This document shows positions 25,646 to 37,432 of a DNA stretch of 64,000 bases, one piece after another. The translations under genes and the position numbers were made by a program. Where the stretch lies: positions 62,001-126,000 of the forward strand of contig JAPKHC010000018.1 of assembly GCA_026647215.1 (NCBI GenBank), given 5' to 3'. Source of the stretch: F1-120-MAGs118 sp013360535. GTDB taxonomy: Bacteria; Planctomycetota; UBA1135; GCA-002686595. The notes under the pieces were generated by a model that made no database searches, was not told the DNA's origin, and saw nothing but the letters and a program-made list of their open reading frames with translations. The first letter of the stretch is position 1, and each line of letters begins with the position of its first letter.

Positions 25646-26625
25646 GCCACTGGAAGTCGACCAGCGTTCTCGTCACCGGAGCGAGCGGGCTGCTCGGCAG
25701 CGCGCTGTGCGAGGAGCTCGTCGCGCGCGGGGCGCTCGTCACTTGCCTCGTGCGCGACTGGGTGCCGCAGTCGCGGCTGCTCGGCACGGCGCTGATGGAC
25801 CGCTGCAACATCGTGCGCGGCGAGCTCGAGGACCACGAGACGGTCCTGCGCACGCTCAACGAGTACGAGGTCAACACCGTCTTCCACCTCGGCGCGCAGA
25901 CGATCGTCGGCACGGCGAGCCGCTCGCCGCTCTCGACCTTCGAGGCCAACATCAAGGGCACGTGGGTGCTGCTCGAGGCCTGCCGCCAGCTGCCGCGCCT
26001 CGTCAAGCGCGTGCTCGTCGCCTCGAGCGACAAGGCCTACGGCTCGCACGACAAGCTGCCCTACACCGAGGACGCGCCGCTCGTCGGCCGCTTCCCGTAT
26101 GACGTATCGAAGTCCTGCGCGGACCTGATCTGCACGAGCTACTTCCACACCTACCGCCTGCCGGTCGCGATCACGCGCTGCGGCAATCTCTACGGCGCCG
26201 GCGACCTCAACTGGAACCGCCTGATCCCCGGCACGATCCGCAGCCTCGCGCGCGGCGAGCGCCCGCTCGTGCGCTCCGACGGCTCGTTCGTGCGCGACTA
26301 CTTCTACGTGCGCGACGCGGTCGAGGCCTACCTCGCGCTGGCCGAGCGCCTCGGCGAGCCGCGCTTCCACGGCGAGGCCTTCAACTTCGGCACCGAGGAG
26401 CCCAAGTCCGTGCTCGAGATCGTCGCGTTGCTGCGCGAGGCGATGGGCCGCAAGGACCTCGAGCCCGTGATCCAGAACGAAGCGAGCCACGAGATCCCGC
26501 GCCAGTTCCTCGACTGCACGAAGGCGCGCGCCTGGCTCGACTGGCACCCGCGCCGCACGCTCGCGCAGGGCCTCGCCGAGACGATCCCCTGGTACCTCGC
26601 GAACCTGCAGGGCCGCGCGGAGTGA
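25642..26625 (+). CDS. CDP-glucose 4,6-dehydratase-like extended SDR
   Basis: 327 residues. G13-A-S-G16-L-L-G19 binds NAD, SSDKAYG supplies the catalytic Ser/Asp region, and Y153-D-V-S-K157 is the Tyr/Lys pair. The stretch TRCGNLYGAGDLNWNRLIPG parallels the GN...GGGDWxxDRLIPD signature of CDP-glucose 4,6-dehydratases. The enzyme would convert CDP-glucose to the 4-keto-6-deoxy sugar. It is translationally coupled to the cytidylyltransferase by a 4-base overlap, which strengthens the CDP assignment over dTDP. The GTG start is set by that overlap. Confidence 0.85.
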   Translation: MSHWKSTSVLVTGASGLLGSALCEELVARGALVTCLVRDWVPQSRLLGTALMDRCNIVRGELEDHETVLRTLNEYEVNTVFHLGAQTIVGTASRSPLSTFEANIKGTWVLLEACRQLPRLVKRVLVASSDKAYGSHDKLPYTEDAPLVGRFPYDVSKSCADLICTSYFHTYRLPVAITRCGNLYGAGDLNWNRLIPGTIRSLARGERPLVRSDGSFVRDYFYVRDAVEAYLALAERLGEPRFHGEAFNFGTEEPKSVLEIVALLREAMGRKDLEPVIQNEASHEIPRQFLDCTKARAWLDWHPRRTLAQGLAETIPWYLANLQGRAE

Positions 26626-26683
26626 CAGCGGAGCCTTCATCGCCCATCGATCGAGACGACATCCGCGCCACCGCAACTCCGGC

Positions 26684-26911
26684 ATGAGCTCCCCGCGCTT
26701 CACTTGGGGGGACTTGGTCGTCGTGAACGCCTCCGCGCCCGCGCGTTTCCGTCCGGGAGCGGCGGCTTCGGTCGTCGGCGTGTTGGAAGTCGTTCCAAGG
26801 CTCGCAGCCGAGCTCGGGACTCCCGTCGGCTCCATCGTCTACACCCTCGAGTTCAGCGATGGCTCCGACGCGCAGGTGGCCGAGGACCTGCTCGAACGCG
26901 TCGAAGCGTGA
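26684..26911 (+). CDS. Small hypothetical protein
   Basis: 75 residues, soluble and acidic at the C-terminus. The pattern (WGDLVVVNASAPARFRPG...GSIVYTLEFSDGSDAQVAEDLLERV) suggests a small beta-barrel-like fold, as in SH3-type or KTR-like small proteins, but no family is recognised. No strong Shine-Dalgarno precedes the ATG. Support comes from codon structure and the absence of a better frame in the 26626-27188 gap. Confidence 0.5.
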   Translation: MSSPRFTWGDLVVVNASAPARFRPGAAASVVGVLEVVPRLAAELGTPVGSIVYTLEFSDGSDAQVAEDLLERVEA

Positions 26912-27049
26912 CGCGACCGAGGCACCCGCTCGACGTCGGACTTCACAATCGTGAAGTTCCGCGCGCTGTTGGAGCGGGCGCGTCTGTGGGAAGTCGAATT
27001 CGACGGAAGTCGGAGAGGGCGTGGCGCCGCAGGAGCTGCGGGCGGCGGG

Positions 27050-27055
27050 TAGGAT
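27050..27055 (+). promoter_or_regulatory. Candidate -10 element (TAGGAT) upstream of the B12-radical SAM gene
   Basis: TAGGAT lies 133 bases before ATG 27189. The 26912-27188 gap otherwise shows no gene; it is GC-rich with an A-rich patch (GAAAAAGGGGGAA, 27128-27140) that may act in translation initiation or leader structure. A cobalamin-type riboswitch was considered but no B12-box-like sequence was seen. Confidence 0.25.
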
Positions 27056-27188
27056 CTCCCTTCGCGCCAGCCGCCTCCCCCGCGGGCTGGGCCGTCGTGC
27101 GGCTCCAGCGCCGCCCGCGGTGAACCCGAAAAAGGGGGAACTCGCCGCCGGTCCCGCCCCGACGATCCCCCTGCTCGCAACTCTCCCC

Positions 27189-29231
27189 ATGCGCGTCTAT
27201 CTGGCCGACCTCGGCCACAACCTGCTCACCAAGAGCTCCGACGTCTACCCGCTCGGCGTCGCGAACCTCGCGACGTTCGCGCAGGCAAAGCTGCCCGAGC
27301 TCGGGCTCGAAGTCTCCATCTTCCGTGAGCCGCAGGATCTCAAGCGCGCGCTCGACGCGGGCGCGCCGGACGTGCTCGGGCTCTCGAACTACGCGTGGAA
27401 CGAGGAGCTCTCGAACCACTTCGCGCAGTACGCGAAGGAGCGCTCGAGCTCGACGCTGGTCGCGATGGGCGGACCCAACTATCCGCTCGTCGACGCCGTG
27501 CGCGCGGAATTCCTGCGCGGGCTGCCGGCGGTCGACGTGTACATCGACGGGCCGACCTACGAGGGTGAGACCGCGTTCGTGAACCTGCTGCGGCGCTTCG
27601 CGGAGTCGAAGCGGCGCATCGGCGGCCTGCACGAGGGCGCGGTGCCCGGTGTCGACTGGTTCGACCACGCGCACGCGACGTTCCACCGTGGCGGCGAGGT
27701 CGAGCGCATCCGCGACCTCGACGAGATCCCCAGCCCCTACTTCGCGGGCCTGATGGATCCGTACCTGAAGACGGGCTACTTCCCGATGCTGCAGATCGCG
27801 CGCGGGTGCCCGTTCACCTGCGCCTTCTGCAACTCCGGCGTGCGCTCGAACAGCCGCGTGTTCGCGCACTCGATCGACAACGTCAAGGCGGACCTGCTCT
27901 ACCTCGCCGAGCGCGTGAAGCCCGAGACCACGCTGTGCTTCGCCGACGACAACTTCGGCATGTACGAACGCGACGTCGAGCTCGCCGACTACATCGGCTG
28001 GCTGCAGGACCGCTACGGCTGGCCGCGCTACATCCGCACGACGACCGGCAAGAACAAGGGCGAGCGCATCATCCAGGTGATGCGCAAGATCCGCGGCGCG
28101 CTGCCGATGACGGCGGCGGTGCAGTCGATGAACCCGGTCGTGCTGAAGAACATCAAGCGCGACAACATCAAGCTCGAGACCTACCGCGAGATCCAGAAGG
28201 AGCTCGAGGCGCAGGGGATGCAGAGCTACGGCGAGCTGATCCTGTGCCTTCCGGGCGAGAGCCGGCAGAGCTTCCTCAAGGCCGTCAGCGACCTGCTCGA
28301 CGCCGGCGCCAAGCGCATCTCGGCGCACCAGCTGATGCTGCTGCACGGGGCCGAGCTCGCCAACCCCGACGAGCGCTCGAAGTTCGGCTTCGACACGCGC
28401 TTCCGCGTCGTGGCGCGCAACATCGGCGACTACACCGGAGAGCCGATCATCGAGGTCGAGGAGATGGTCGTCGCGACGCCCGACTTCAGCTTCGCCGACT
28501 ACCTCGACACGCGCGTCTTCCACCTGCTGCTCACGATCTTCCACTACGAGGGCAACTACGACGAGCCGTTCGAGTTCGCGCGCGCGCACGGCCTCAAGCC
28601 GTTCGACCTCGTGATGCACCTGCAGTCGCTCCTGCCGCAGGCGCCGGCGGCCTTCGCCAAGGTGCTCGCGGACTTCGTCACCGAAAGCCAGCAGGAGATC
28701 TTCCGCACGCGCGAGGAATGCCTCGCGTGGGCCAAGGCGCACTACGCCGAGCTCGTCGAAGGAACGCTCGGCGGCAACCTGCTCTCGAAGTACTCGATGC
28801 TCGGGCGCTTCTACGCCACGCACGAGTCGCTCGCCTTCCTCAAGGCGGGCATCGAGAGCGCGCTCGCCGCCCGCGGCACCCCGTTCGAGCCGCGCGAGCT
28901 CGCCAGCGTGTTCGACTACCTCGGCAACGTCGTGCTGCACGTGCCGTTCGCACGGACGACGGAGGAGCGCCGCACCTGGCGCTCGGAGTACGACGTCGAG
29001 CGCTGGGCCGAGGCCGGCTACGCGCGCCCGCTGGCGGACTTCCGCCTGCCGGGGGCCCGCGAGTTCGTGGCCGAGTGCTCACCCACGGTGCACGCGCTGA
29101 TCCAGACCAAGGTCGGAACCTTCGGCGAGCACGCCTCGGGCCTGGGGAAGTTCACGCGGACGATGTTCGCGCGCGACCTGCGCCGTAGGATCTTGGCGTC
29201 CGGCGCCGCGACTGGCGCCGCGTCCGCGTAG
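27189..29231 (+). CDS. B12-binding-domain radical SAM protein
   Basis: 680 residues. An N-terminal Rossmann-like cobalamin-binding-type domain (about 1-150, starting MRVYLADLGHNLL) precedes the radical SAM core with C207-x3-C211-x2-C214 (CPFTCAFC). The core continues to about residue 420 with the Gly-rich GELILCLPGE strand. A C-terminal region of about 260 residues, mostly helical, is not recognised. Such enzymes use methylcobalamin and SAM for methylation at unreactive carbons or other radical steps. The gene abuts the GT2 gene directly (stop TAG, then ATG with no gap), so the two act in one operon. The DxHxxG cobalamin ligand motif is not obvious, so B12 use is uncertain. Confidence 0.83.
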   Translation: MRVYLADLGHNLLTKSSDVYPLGVANLATFAQAKLPELGLEVSIFREPQDLKRALDAGAPDVLGLSNYAWNEELSNHFAQYAKERSSSTLVAMGGPNYPLVDAVRAEFLRGLPAVDVYIDGPTYEGETAFVNLLRRFAESKRRIGGLHEGAVPGVDWFDHAHATFHRGGEVERIRDLDEIPSPYFAGLMDPYLKTGYFPMLQIARGCPFTCAFCNSGVRSNSRVFAHSIDNVKADLLYLAERVKPETTLCFADDNFGMYERDVELADYIGWLQDRYGWPRYIRTTTGKNKGERIIQVMRKIRGALPMTAAVQSMNPVVLKNIKRDNIKLETYREIQKELEAQGMQSYGELILCLPGESRQSFLKAVSDLLDAGAKRISAHQLMLLHGAELANPDERSKFGFDTRFRVVARNIGDYTGEPIIEVEEMVVATPDFSFADYLDTRVFHLLLTIFHYEGNYDEPFEFARAHGLKPFDLVMHLQSLLPQAPAAFAKVLADFVTESQQEIFRTREECLAWAKAHYAELVEGTLGGNLLSKYSMLGRFYATHESLAFLKAGIESALAARGTPFEPRELASVFDYLGNVVLHVPFARTTEERRTWRSEYDVERWAEAGYARPLADFRLPGAREFVAECSPTVHALIQTKVGTFGEHASGLGKFTRTMFARDLRRRILASGAATGAASA

Positions 29232-30014
29232 ATGAGCCTCCCTCGCCCCGAGTTCTCGCTGGTCGTGCCCTGCTACAACGAGCAGGAGTCGATCCCGTTC
29301 ACGATCCCGCCGCTGTGCACGGCCTTCGAGAAGGCCGGCATCACGTTCGAGCTGATCGGCGTCGACAACGGCTCGCGCGACCGCACCGGCGAGATCCTCG
29401 ACGGTTTCGCGGCCAAGGGACTGCCGGTGCGCAAGGTGCGCGTCGACGTCAACGAAGGCTACGGCTGGGGCATCCTGTGCGGGCTGCGCGAGGCGCGCGG
29501 CGAATGGGTCGGCATGATCCCCTGCGACGGGCAGGTCGATCCCGAGGACGTGGTCAAGCTCTTCGAGAGCGTGCGCTACTCCGACGGCAAGGTCATCGGC
29601 AAGGTGCGGCGGCGCTTCCGGCTCGACGGCTTCCTGCGCAAGGTCGTGTCGGTCGGCTACAACGTGCTCGTGTTCGCGTTGTGGCCGGGACTGGGCTCGA
29701 TCGACGTCAACGGCAGCCCGAAGATCCTGCACCGCGACGTGCTGCAGCGGCTCGACCTGCAGTCCAAGCGCTGGTTCCTCGATCCCGAGCTGATGATCAA
29801 GGCGCACTACCTCGGCGTGCGCGTGATCGAGGTCAACGTGTTCGCGCGCATGCGCGGCCACGGGCTGAGCCACGTGCGCGCCACGACCTGCTGGGAGTTC
29901 TTCAGCACGCTGATGCGCTACCGCTTCGGGAGCGAGATCGGGCGCTGGCGCGGGAGCGTGAAGCCCTTGCCGGACGGTCCGGTCAGCGTCGCGCCCGAGT
30001 ACGTGCCGCGCTGA
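29232..30014 (+). CDS. Family 2 glycosyltransferase (DPM1-like)
   Basis: 260 residues. GT-A fold motifs are LVVPCYNEQES at 10-20, GVDNGSRDRTGE, and D99-G-Q-V-D103, a spaced variant of the usual DxD. The later segments SIDVNGSPKILHRDV and WFLDPELMIKAH match dolichyl-phosphate mannose synthase-like enzymes. It starts immediately after the radical SAM stop codon. It probably transfers a sugar from a nucleotide donor to a lipid phosphate or to the product of the radical SAM enzyme; the latter is inference. Confidence 0.87.
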   Translation: MSLPRPEFSLVVPCYNEQESIPFTIPPLCTAFEKAGITFELIGVDNGSRDRTGEILDGFAAKGLPVRKVRVDVNEGYGWGILCGLREARGEWVGMIPCDGQVDPEDVVKLFESVRYSDGKVIGKVRRRFRLDGFLRKVVSVGYNVLVFALWPGLGSIDVNGSPKILHRDVLQRLDLQSKRWFLDPELMIKAHYLGVRVIEVNVFARMRGHGLSHVRATTCWEFFSTLMRYRFGSEIGRWRGSVKPLPDGPVSVAPEYVPR

Positions 30015-30040
30015 GGCGTGGCCAGCGAGAGCCGCGCCGC

Positions 30041-30454
30041 ATGGCCGTTTCCAGGTCGCCGATTCCCGCGAGCCGCGCGGCGTCGCTCCTGCTCACCGTG
30101 GGTGCGCTGAACCTCGTGATCACGCTGTTCATCGCGTTGGTCGCGCTCAAGGGCTGGAACCAGCTGCCGGAGCTCGACGTGCGCGTGCGCACGTTCGACG
30201 CCGAGGGCCAGCCCGTCGCGCAGGTCGAGTACAAGGCGCCGCGCGAGCTGGACGACATCACCGACGTGGGGGCGCAGCACGTCGAGCGCCTGCCGGACGG
30301 CGCGCGCGTCGAGCTCGAGATCCCGCGCGCTTCGTTCGAGCGGGCGGTGGCGAACGCGAACCTGCTCAAGCTGTTCCAGCTCGCGGTGCCGCTGTGCGTG
30401 TCGGTGCTGTTCCTCGTCGCGGGCCTGCGCGCGCGGCGCGTCGGGCGTGGCTAG
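30041..30454 (+). CDS. Small two-span membrane protein
   Basis: 137 residues. Membrane segments at about 14-35 and 107-127 flank a soluble loop of about 70 residues that is probably extracytoplasmic. No family recognised. It lies 26 bases after the GT2 gene and within the same transcription direction as the two radical SAM genes, so an accessory role in that cluster is plausible. Confidence 0.65.
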   Translation: MAVSRSPIPASRAASLLLTVGALNLVITLFIALVALKGWNQLPELDVRVRTFDAEGQPVAQVEYKAPRELDDITDVGAQHVERLPDGARVELEIPRASFERAVANANLLKLFQLAVPLCVSVLFLVAGLRARRVGRG

Positions 30455-30538
30455 TTCGCGGCTCGATTCGCGCGACGAAACGAGACGCTTCGGCGGAGTT
30501 CGGTGCCGGATCGCGGCGGCGGGACGACACTCCTCGCC

Positions 30539-30946
30539 ATGCCGCAAGTCGAATGGAGCGCGTCGGGGCTGTGGAGTCTTGGGTGGGGGCTCGTGATCGT
30601 GGGCGTCGCGAGCGGAGCCCTGATCGGGCTGGGGTTCCACGCGGAGGACTTCGCCGGCGGCTACGCGTCGTGGCGGAGAAGGCTCACGCGGCTTGGGCAC
30701 ATCGCGTGCGTCGCGCTCGGGATGCTCGTGATGCTGGTCGCGCTCTCGCCTGCAGCGGGAGCGACCGGCACGCTGGCGAACCTGTGTTTCGGCCTGTGGC
30801 GCCTGGGTGCGGTCGCGATGCCGACGGTGTGTTTCCTGTCCGCGTGGCGCAAGCCGCTGCGCCACCTGTTCGCACTGCCGGTGCTCGCGCTGTCGAGCGC
30901 GGCGGTGCTCACGCTGGCGCTGCTCCAGCGAGGAGAATCCGCATGA
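30539..30946 (+). CDS. Small polytopic membrane protein
   Basis: 135 residues, four hydrophobic segments (about 9-27, 47-70, 77-97, 103-126). No family recognised. ATG 30539 follows weak ribosome-binding sequence; a GTG at 30503 would add 12 residues. Its stop overlaps the start of the second radical SAM gene (ATGA), so the two are translationally coupled. Confidence 0.65.
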   Translation: MPQVEWSASGLWSLGWGLVIVGVASGALIGLGFHAEDFAGGYASWRRRLTRLGHIACVALGMLVMLVALSPAAGATGTLANLCFGLWRLGAVAMPTVCFLSAWRKPLRHLFALPVLALSSAAVLTLALLQRGESA

Positions 30947-32256
30947 AGATCGGCCTCTTGGCGATGAGTGGCATCCGTGCGCACGATCCCGAGCTCTTGC
31001 GATTGGGCCTGACCTTGCCCGGTTTCGTCGAGCGCTCGAAGCAGATCGCCGCGCTGCCGAGCCTCGGGCTGCTGCACCTCGCCGCGGCGACGCCGGAGGG
31101 GCACGAGCTGCGCTACTTCGAGGCCGAAGGCGACGGCAAGGAGCCGCGCGAGGCCTACGAGTGCGACCTCGTGGCGATCAGCACGTTCTCGGCGCAGGTC
31201 TTCGAGGCCTACGCCATCGCCGACCGGCTGCGCGCGGCGGGGGTGAAGGTCGCGATGGGGGGCCTGCACGTCAGTGTGCTGCCCGAGGAGGCCGCAGCGC
31301 ACGCGGACTACGTCGCGATCGGCGAGGGCGAGCAAGTCTGGCCGCGCGTCGTCGAGGCCGCGCAGCGCGGAGAGTCGCCGAGTTGCTTCCGCGCGAGCGA
31401 CGAGCCATCGGTCGACGTCGCTCAGCTCGCGGTGCCGCGCTACGACCTGCTCGCGGAGCGGCCCTACAACCGCTTCACCGTGCAGACGACGCGCGGGTGC
31501 CCGTGGCGCTGCGATTTCTGCGCGTCGACCGTGATGCTGACGCAGCGCTACCGCAAGCGTCCGGTCGCGGACGTGGTGCGCGACGTGCAAGCGATTCTCG
31601 CGGTGCGCCCCGGCGCGTTCCTCGAGCTCGCCGACGACAACACGTTCGTCGACAAGGAGTGGAGCCGCGAGCTCGTGCGCGCGCTGACGCCGCTGGGCGT
31701 GCGCTGGTTCACGGAGACCGACATCTCGGTCGCCGATGACGAGGAGCTGCTGCGGCTGCTCGCACGCTCGGGCTGTCGCCAGCTCCTGATCGGCCTCGAG
31801 AGCCCCGACGCCGCCTCGGTCGAGGGCGTCGAGCTGCATTCGAACTTCAAGGCGCGCCGCGCGGACCGCTACGCCGAGGCGGTCGAGCGCATCCAGTCGC
31901 ACGGCATCACCGTCAACGGCTGTTTCGTGCTCGGCCTCGACGGCCATGACACGGGCATCTTCGAGCGGGTGCGCGAGTTCGCCGAGGAAACGGCGCTCTA
32001 CGAAGTGCAGATCACGTACCTGACGGCCTTCCCGGGCACGCCGCTCTACAGCCGCCTGCTCGCCGAAGGCCGCGTGCTCGAGCCCGGGCGCTGGGACCTG
32101 TGCACGCTGTTCGACATCAACTTCCGGCCGGCACGCATGAGCGTGGACGAGCTGCGCAACGGGTTCCACGGGCTCACGCGCGAGCTCTACACGTCCGACG
32201 CCATGGAGCGCCGGCGCTCGCGCTTCCACGCGCGCCGCAGGAAAGTCGCTCTCTGA
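30943..32256 (+). CDS. Radical SAM protein with cobalamin-binding-like N-terminal domain
   Basis: 437 residues. An N-terminal domain (about 1-150) has the B12-binding-like pattern (CDLVAISTFSAQVFEAY, VAMGGLHVSVLPEEA, YVAIGEGEQVW) but no obvious cobalamin-ligand His. The radical SAM cluster motif is C186-x3-C190-x2-C193 (CPWRCDFC). The C-terminal part has the usual NGCFVLGLDGHD strand. The arrangement is that of BchE-like enzymes. Coupled by ATGA overlap to a small membrane protein, it closes the 27189-32256 cluster. Confidence 0.87.
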   Translation: MKIGLLAMSGIRAHDPELLRLGLTLPGFVERSKQIAALPSLGLLHLAAATPEGHELRYFEAEGDGKEPREAYECDLVAISTFSAQVFEAYAIADRLRAAGVKVAMGGLHVSVLPEEAAAHADYVAIGEGEQVWPRVVEAAQRGESPSCFRASDEPSVDVAQLAVPRYDLLAERPYNRFTVQTTRGCPWRCDFCASTVMLTQRYRKRPVADVVRDVQAILAVRPGAFLELADDNTFVDKEWSRELVRALTPLGVRWFTETDISVADDEELLRLLARSGCRQLLIGLESPDAASVEGVELHSNFKARRADRYAEAVERIQSHGITVNGCFVLGLDGHDTGIFERVREFAEETALYEVQITYLTAFPGTPLYSRLLAEGRVLEPGRWDLCTLFDINFRPARMSVDELRNGFHGLTRELYTSDAMERRRSRFHARRRKVAL

Positions 32257-32318
32257 CTTGCGCGAGACTTGCGGCGCAGCATTGACAGGGCGGGAAGGAG
32301 ATCCGCACGCTCGCGGAG

Positions 32319-35588
<3,270 letters not shown>

Positions 35589-35602
35589 CGCGAGCGAGTC
35601 GT

Positions 35603-35652
35603 TCCCACGGGGCGTCGTCGGCTGCGGCCGGCGGCGCCCCGTTCGCGTGGGA
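35603..35652 (+). terminator. Terminator-like hairpin after the second tricorn gene
   Basis: An interrupted inverted repeat, TCCCAC-GGGGCG...CCGG near 35603-35621 and its complement ending GTGGGA at 35652, can fold into a long GC-rich hairpin 14 bases after the stop codon. No U-tract follows, as is common in such high-GC genomes. Confidence 0.45.
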
Positions 35653-35720
35653 GCGCGCGCTGGAGCGTGGAAATGGGCGGCGGCGGGCCGAATACTGCGC
35701 GACGCGAGAAAGCCCCCCGC

Positions 35721-37412
35721 ATGAGCAAGTCCGTCATCGTCGCCGCGGCAGCGCTGTTGCTGGTGGCGCTCGTCGCGCCGACCGACGGGCTGGCGCAGCT
35801 TTTCGCCGCTGGCGACGGGGCGCGCGTGGAGGAACTCACGCGGGGCGTGCTCGTGCTCAAGGGAACGCTGGCGGCGTTGGCGCTGCTGCTCGTGCTGGTG
35901 GCGAGGTTCGCGCCGCGGGGCGAGGCGTCGGGGCCGATCGTCGCGAACGGAATCCGCGCCGTGCCGCCCCTGCGCGCGACGGCGCTGTGGGCGCTCGGCG
36001 GGCTGATCGTGCTCGCGACCGTGTTGCGCGCGCCGGCACTCGGGCTCGGGCTCTCGTTCGACGAGATCGACACGCTCGTGCACTACGCGCGCCTGCCGCT
36101 CGTGCGCGTCGTGTCCACCTTCGACAGCCAGAACCAGCACCTGCTGTATTCCGTGCTCGCGCGCCTGTCGTTCGAGGCCTTCGGCGAGAGCGGCTGGGCC
36201 GTGCGGCTGCCGGCGGTCGTGCTCGGCGTGGCGAGCATCGCGGCGCTCTACCGCTTCGCGCTGCGGGTCGCCGACGGGCGCGAGGCGATCTTCGCGGCGA
36301 CGCTGCTGACCGTTTCGTACCACCACGTGTGGTTCTCGCAGAACGCGCGCGGCTACACGGGGCTGCTCCTGTTCACGCTGCTCGGTTCGAGCGCGTTCCT
36401 CGACATGCTGCGCGACCCGCAGCCGCGCGGCATCGGCGCGCCGCTGCGCTACGGCTTGTGGATGGCGCTCGCGACCTTGATCCACGCGACGGCGGTGTTC
36501 GCGGTCGCGGCGCACGGGCTCGTGTGGCTCTGCAGCCTGTGGACCTCGCGCGGCCGCAACGCGCGCACCAACCACGTGCAGGTCGGGGCCGGCTTCGTGC
36601 TCGCCGGCGGGCTGTCGCTCGTGCTGTATTCACTCGTGCTGCCGCAGTTCTTCGCGACGCTGCTCGCGCCGACGATGCCGGGCGCGAAAGTCGAGTGGAA
36701 GAATCCGAGCTGGCTCGTGCTCGAGACGCTGCGCGGGCTTTCCAACGGGGTGCCCGGCGGCGGTTTCACGCTGGCCGGCGGCCTCGTGATCGTGACGCTC
36801 GGCGTGCGCTCGTACGCGAAGCAGAGCGTGGCGGTGCTCGGCACGTTCTTGCTGGGGCTGGTCGTGACGGCGGTGACCTTGCTCGCCACCAAGCACAACC
36901 TGTGGCCGCGAATGTTCTTCTTTGCGGCAGGATTTGCCGTGCTGATCGCGATCCGCGGCGTCACGGAGTGGGCGCGCATCTTTTCCTTCGGCCAGCTCGG
37001 CGGCCTCGTCGCGAAGCTCGGCACCGCCGCGCTCGCCGTCGCCTGCCTGATGAGCGCCGCGACGGTTCCGACGGCCTGGAACCCCAAGCAGGACTTCGAG
37101 GGGCCGCTCGAGCTCGTCGCGCGCGAGCGCCAGCCCGGCGACGCCGTCGCGACGGTCGACATGACCGTGATGCCCTACGCCGAGTACTTCAATTCGGGCT
37201 GGCCCGCGGTCGATAGCATCGAGGCCCTGCAGGCCCTCGAGGCAACCCACGCCCGGACCTGGATCGTGTACTGCACCCCGACCCGCATGAAAGCTGCCCA
37301 GCCCGAGATCTGGTCGCGCATCGAGCGCGAGTACACGGTCGTCGGCACGTTCTGGGGCACGCTCGGTGGCAGCGAGGTCGTCGTCGTCCGACGCGACGCG
37401 GCGGCGAGGTAG
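35721..37412 (+). CDS. GT39-like membrane glycosyltransferase
   Basis: 563 residues, about 12 hydrophobic segments and a soluble C-terminal domain (about 455-563). The acidic catalytic motif is S-F-D114-E115-I-D in the first large loop, followed by DSQNQHLLYSVL, typical of ArnT/PMT-like enzymes. It would use a polyprenyl-phosphate sugar outside the inner membrane. The next gene, 20 bases downstream, encodes a UPF0104 membrane protein and the pair is probably one operon with the FAD oxidoreductase. Confidence 0.83.
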   Translation: MSKSVIVAAAALLLVALVAPTDGLAQLFAAGDGARVEELTRGVLVLKGTLAALALLLVLVARFAPRGEASGPIVANGIRAVPPLRATALWALGGLIVLATVLRAPALGLGLSFDEIDTLVHYARLPLVRVVSTFDSQNQHLLYSVLARLSFEAFGESGWAVRLPAVVLGVASIAALYRFALRVADGREAIFAATLLTVSYHHVWFSQNARGYTGLLLFTLLGSSAFLDMLRDPQPRGIGAPLRYGLWMALATLIHATAVFAVAAHGLVWLCSLWTSRGRNARTNHVQVGAGFVLAGGLSLVLYSLVLPQFFATLLAPTMPGAKVEWKNPSWLVLETLRGLSNGVPGGGFTLAGGLVIVTLGVRSYAKQSVAVLGTFLLGLVVTAVTLLATKHNLWPRMFFFAAGFAVLIAIRGVTEWARIFSFGQLGGLVAKLGTAALAVACLMSAATVPTAWNPKQDFEGPLELVARERQPGDAVATVDMTVMPYAEYFNSGWPAVDSIEALQALEATHARTWIVYCTPTRMKAAQPEIWSRIEREYTVVGTFWGTLGGSEVVVVRRDAAAR

Positions 37413-37432
37413 GAAGAAGTTTCCAGCTCGCC

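Noticed and set aside
26912..27188. A possible cobalamin or SAM riboswitch before the B12-type radical SAM gene.
   Set aside because: No B12-box-like or SAM-aptamer sequence was seen; the leader is simply GC-rich with one A-rich patch.
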